A model generated the notes under the pieces. That model searched no databases and was not told where the DNA came from. It worked only from the letters and a program-made list of their open reading frames with translations. A DNA stretch of 64,000 nucleotides from Tepidanaerobacteraceae bacterium. GTDB lineage: Bacteria; Bacillota; Thermosediminibacteria; Thermosediminibacterales; Tepidanaerobacteraceae. The stretch lies in contig JARRBK010000005.1 in assembly GCA_029982615.1 (NCBI GenBank), positions 1 through 64,000 of the forward strand, in the 5' to 3' direction. A program made the position numbers and the translations under genes. This document shows positions 62,334 through 64,000 of this stretch, one piece after another (position 1 is the first letter of the stretch; each line of letters begins with the position of its first letter).

Positions 62334-62349
62334 GCAGGGTGAAGATGAC

Positions 62350-63177
62350 ATGGCAGGTGGATTGAAGATATTAATAGCGAGGAGCGAGGACACTCCCGCT
62401 GTACCCGGCCCGTTTCACAAAAAATACAGCGGTGAATTTGCCGAAAGAAGATTTATCCCACACATCACCGATTATAAAGATGGCAAGTACGTATGTTCCC
62501 ATCGATGCCTGGAATTTCGAAAAAAATACAGTCTGGATTTTTCTTCCGAGCTGGCAGGGATTATGGAATTTCCAGCTGTGCTGCCGGAATTAATAGATGA
62601 CCCTGAGGCATATATAAAAACCGAGCTTCCCTCCCATGACATTCTTGTAATTGTAGGGGTGCATCCCGATATCTTTCTGGAAATTTTGAAAAGGGCTCCC
62701 GGCGCCGGATGCCGGGCCCTAATCGCTCCTAGGGAAGACCCTTCGTGGATAGATAATTCTTTTTTAAATAAGATAAAAACTGTTTGTGAACAGCTTGGGT
62801 TGGAGTATGCTTTTCCGAGGCCCTTTTGTTCGCTGTCAAAAGGCAGATTTGAGCTGATAAATAAGTTTATCGAGCATTTCAGGATTGGAATGCCAGAGTA
62901 TGAATTAATTTTGGATGAGCAAGACAGAGTGATGGATGTCAATGTAATAAGGTCATCACCCTGTGGAGCCACATATTTTGTGGCCTCAGGGCTTTTGGGA
63001 TTGACAAAAGAAGAAATTCCAGAAAGGGCCAATAATCTCTGGGCTTCATACCCCTGCATTTCCAGCGGGGGTATGGATCCGGAGTTAAATGACCTCATTA
63101 TGCATGTGGCAGGCCATATAAATTTCAATGCTGCCAGAATGGCAGTAAAAAAATGGGGAGGGACGCATGAATGCTGA
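62350..63177 (+). CDS. DUF166 family protein
   Basis: A 275-residue protein. IRSSPCGATYFVA (about residues 198-210), NLWASYPCISSGGMDPEL and MHVAGHINFNAA match DUF166, a family seen mainly in methanogens and acetogenic Clostridia, with Cys and His that could bind metal or a one-carbon unit. Its function is unknown; some describe it as thymidylate-synthase-like. Overlaps fchA by 7 bases. Confidence 0.8.
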   Translation: MAGGLKILIARSEDTPAVPGPFHKKYSGEFAERRFIPHITDYKDGKYVCSHRCLEFRKKYSLDFSSELAGIMEFPAVLPELIDDPEAYIKTELPSHDILVIVGVHPDIFLEILKRAPGAGCRALIAPREDPSWIDNSFLNKIKTVCEQLGLEYAFPRPFCSLSKGRFELINKFIEHFRIGMPEYELILDEQDRVMDVNVIRSSPCGATYFVASGLLGLTKEEIPERANNLWASYPCISSGGMDPELNDLIMHVAGHINFNAARMAVKKWGGTHEC

Positions 63178-63800
63178 TTGAAAAAAGCTGCAGAGAGTTT
63201 GTTGAGGTGCTGGCTTCGAAGGAGCCGGTGCCAGGAGGCGGTGGGGCCGCCGCCCTTGTGGGAGCCATTGGCATAGCCCTGGGCAACATGGTGGGCAATC
63301 TCACCGTGGGCAAAGAAAAGTATAAAGACGTGGAAGAGGAAGTCAAAAGCATTATGGAGGAGGCCAAAGCCCTTCAAGAAAGGCTGCTTTCTCTGGTGGA
63401 CAGAGATGCTGAGGTCTTCAAGGACGTGGCCGAGGTGTACAAAATGCCGAAAGGCACCGAAGGCGAAAAAAAAGCCAGAGAAGAAGCCATGCAGGCGGCG
63501 CTGAAGAAGGCGTGCACCGTGCCGCTTGATATTATGAAGAACGCTGTCGAGGCTATAAAACTCCAGAGAAGGCTGGCTGACATAGGTTCGAAGCTTGCCA
63601 TTAGCGATGTAGGGGTGGGTGTACATTGCTTGAAAGCTGCCCTTTTAAGCGGTAAGCTCAATGTGGATATCAATCTAAGTGGCATCAAGGATGAAGAATT
63701 TGTGAAAAACTGCCTCCAGGAAATGGATTTTCTCATAAAACAAAGCATGGAAGCGGTCGACGAGACAATAGGCATAGTGGAACAAAGGCTTAAGAGCTAA
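63171..63800 (+). CDS. fchA: Cyclodeaminase/cyclohydrolase family, methenyl-THF cyclohydrolase type
   Basis: A 209-residue helical protein: PGGGGAAALVGAIGIALGNMVGNLT (in two parts, about residues 22-46) is the folate-binding signature. Next to fhs and folD it most likely hydrates or dehydrates methenyl-/formyl-THF. ATG start inside the DUF166 end. Confidence 0.9.
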   Translation: MLIEKSCREFVEVLASKEPVPGGGGAAALVGAIGIALGNMVGNLTVGKEKYKDVEEEVKSIMEEAKALQERLLSLVDRDAEVFKDVAEVYKMPKGTEGEKKAREEAMQAALKKACTVPLDIMKNAVEAIKLQRRLADIGSKLAISDVGVGVHCLKAALLSGKLNVDINLSGIKDEEFVKNCLQEMDFLIKQSMEAVDETIGIVEQRLKS

Positions 63801-63882
63801 AGTTTGCTTCAGGTTTATTCAGGGAAGCATATTTGGTTTTATACAGCGAATTCAATTAATTTTTTTTAAAGGAGGCTGGAAA

Positions 63883-64000
63883 ATGGGAACAATATTGAGC
63901 GGTAAGGAAGTGGCCGAAGCTTTAAAACACAAGTTGAAGTCAGAGGTAGATGAGCTTCGAAAAAAAGGGGTTGTCCCTACTCTGTCCATCATTATAGTAG
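63883..64000 (+). CDS. folD: Bifunctional FolD, N-terminal part (runs off window)
   Basis: The last 39 codons (ILSGKEVAEALKHKLKSEV, PTLSIIIV) match the start of methylene-THF dehydrogenase/cyclohydrolase. ATG after AAAGGAGGCTGG. The NADP-binding and catalytic parts are outside the window. Confidence 0.9.
   Translation, partial: MGTILSGKEVAEALKHKLKSEVDELRKKGVVPTLSIIIV

Noticed and set aside
1-64000. CRISPR arrays, rRNA genes or intact insertion sequences
   Set aside because: No regularly spaced repeats, rRNA core sequences or transposase frames were found.

Overview
The window looks like chromosome of an anaerobic, heterotrophic to acetogenic Firmicute of the Thermoanaerobacterales/Thermosediminibacterales type. 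This is inferred from three things: Wood-Ljungdahl genes (CO dehydrogenase, formyl-THF ligase, cyclohydrolase, FolD) beside an electron-bifurcating type [FeFe]-hydrogenase, Rex-like operators, and a low-to-medium GC Gram-positive style of gene start (strong Shine-Dalgarno sequences, many TTG/GTG starts). No rRNA, CRISPR array or intact transposase was seen.

Bases 1-6650 are a sugar block: the end of a ROK kinase, a GatY-type aldolase, a PGI/PMI-like isomerase, a PfkB kinase, a wrecked MglB sugar-binding protein, and a very AT-rich galactitol-type PTS (GatABC). A ROK 3'-end remnant and an AAA-ATPase/PD-(D/E)XK gene follow. Bases 9000-14800 carry a phosphoribosyltransferase, a mannose-1-phosphate guanylyltransferase, a CapA-like protein, a 14-TM exporter and threonine ammonia-lyase. 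Bases 15000-21900 hold a sigma-54 system: a LevR-type activator, repeated TTGATACACA sites, a good -24/-12 promoter, a mannose-family PTS (IIA, IIB, IIC, IID) and a sorbitol-6-phosphate dehydrogenase-like SDR.

Bases 21900-31200 are mixed: a PHP-UvrD fusion, Amt, a decayed AGCS symporter, LpdD/UbiX, KduD, CwlD, signal peptidase I and two tRNAs. The second tRNA (Val) has a 46-nt copy of its 3' part about 600 bp downstream, bracketing a truncated hicB: the scar of an integrated element. Proline racemase with its own sigma-54 promoter, a perfect Fur box, FlhB/YlqH-like genes, an orphan carA, and a purine-riboswitch-like leader before an NCS2 permease follow. Bases 37600-44750 hold an AlkP-like membrane protein and the SteA/SteB/GT2/GT4-like/DUF3866 set.

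Bases 44750-52000 are a metal-uptake region: ECF T and A components, CbiM, a PDGLE protein, an FmdE-like protein, a methyltransferase and a FecBCD-type ABC transporter. Bases 52000-64000 are the C1/energy region: HydC-HydB-HydA, CooF-CooS-CooC, Fhs, DUF166, FchA and the start of FolD.

The most notable regulatory features are (i) two copies of the same ~64-nt structured leader, one before cbiM and one before hydCBA, both placed just after consensus promoters; (ii) near-identical Rex-like operators before hydCBA and cooFSC; (iii) a shared TGGAAA-N17-TATAAT promoter plus GATGTATATAC motif before the CODH and DUF166-fchA-folD operons; and (iv) two separate sigma-54 promoters.
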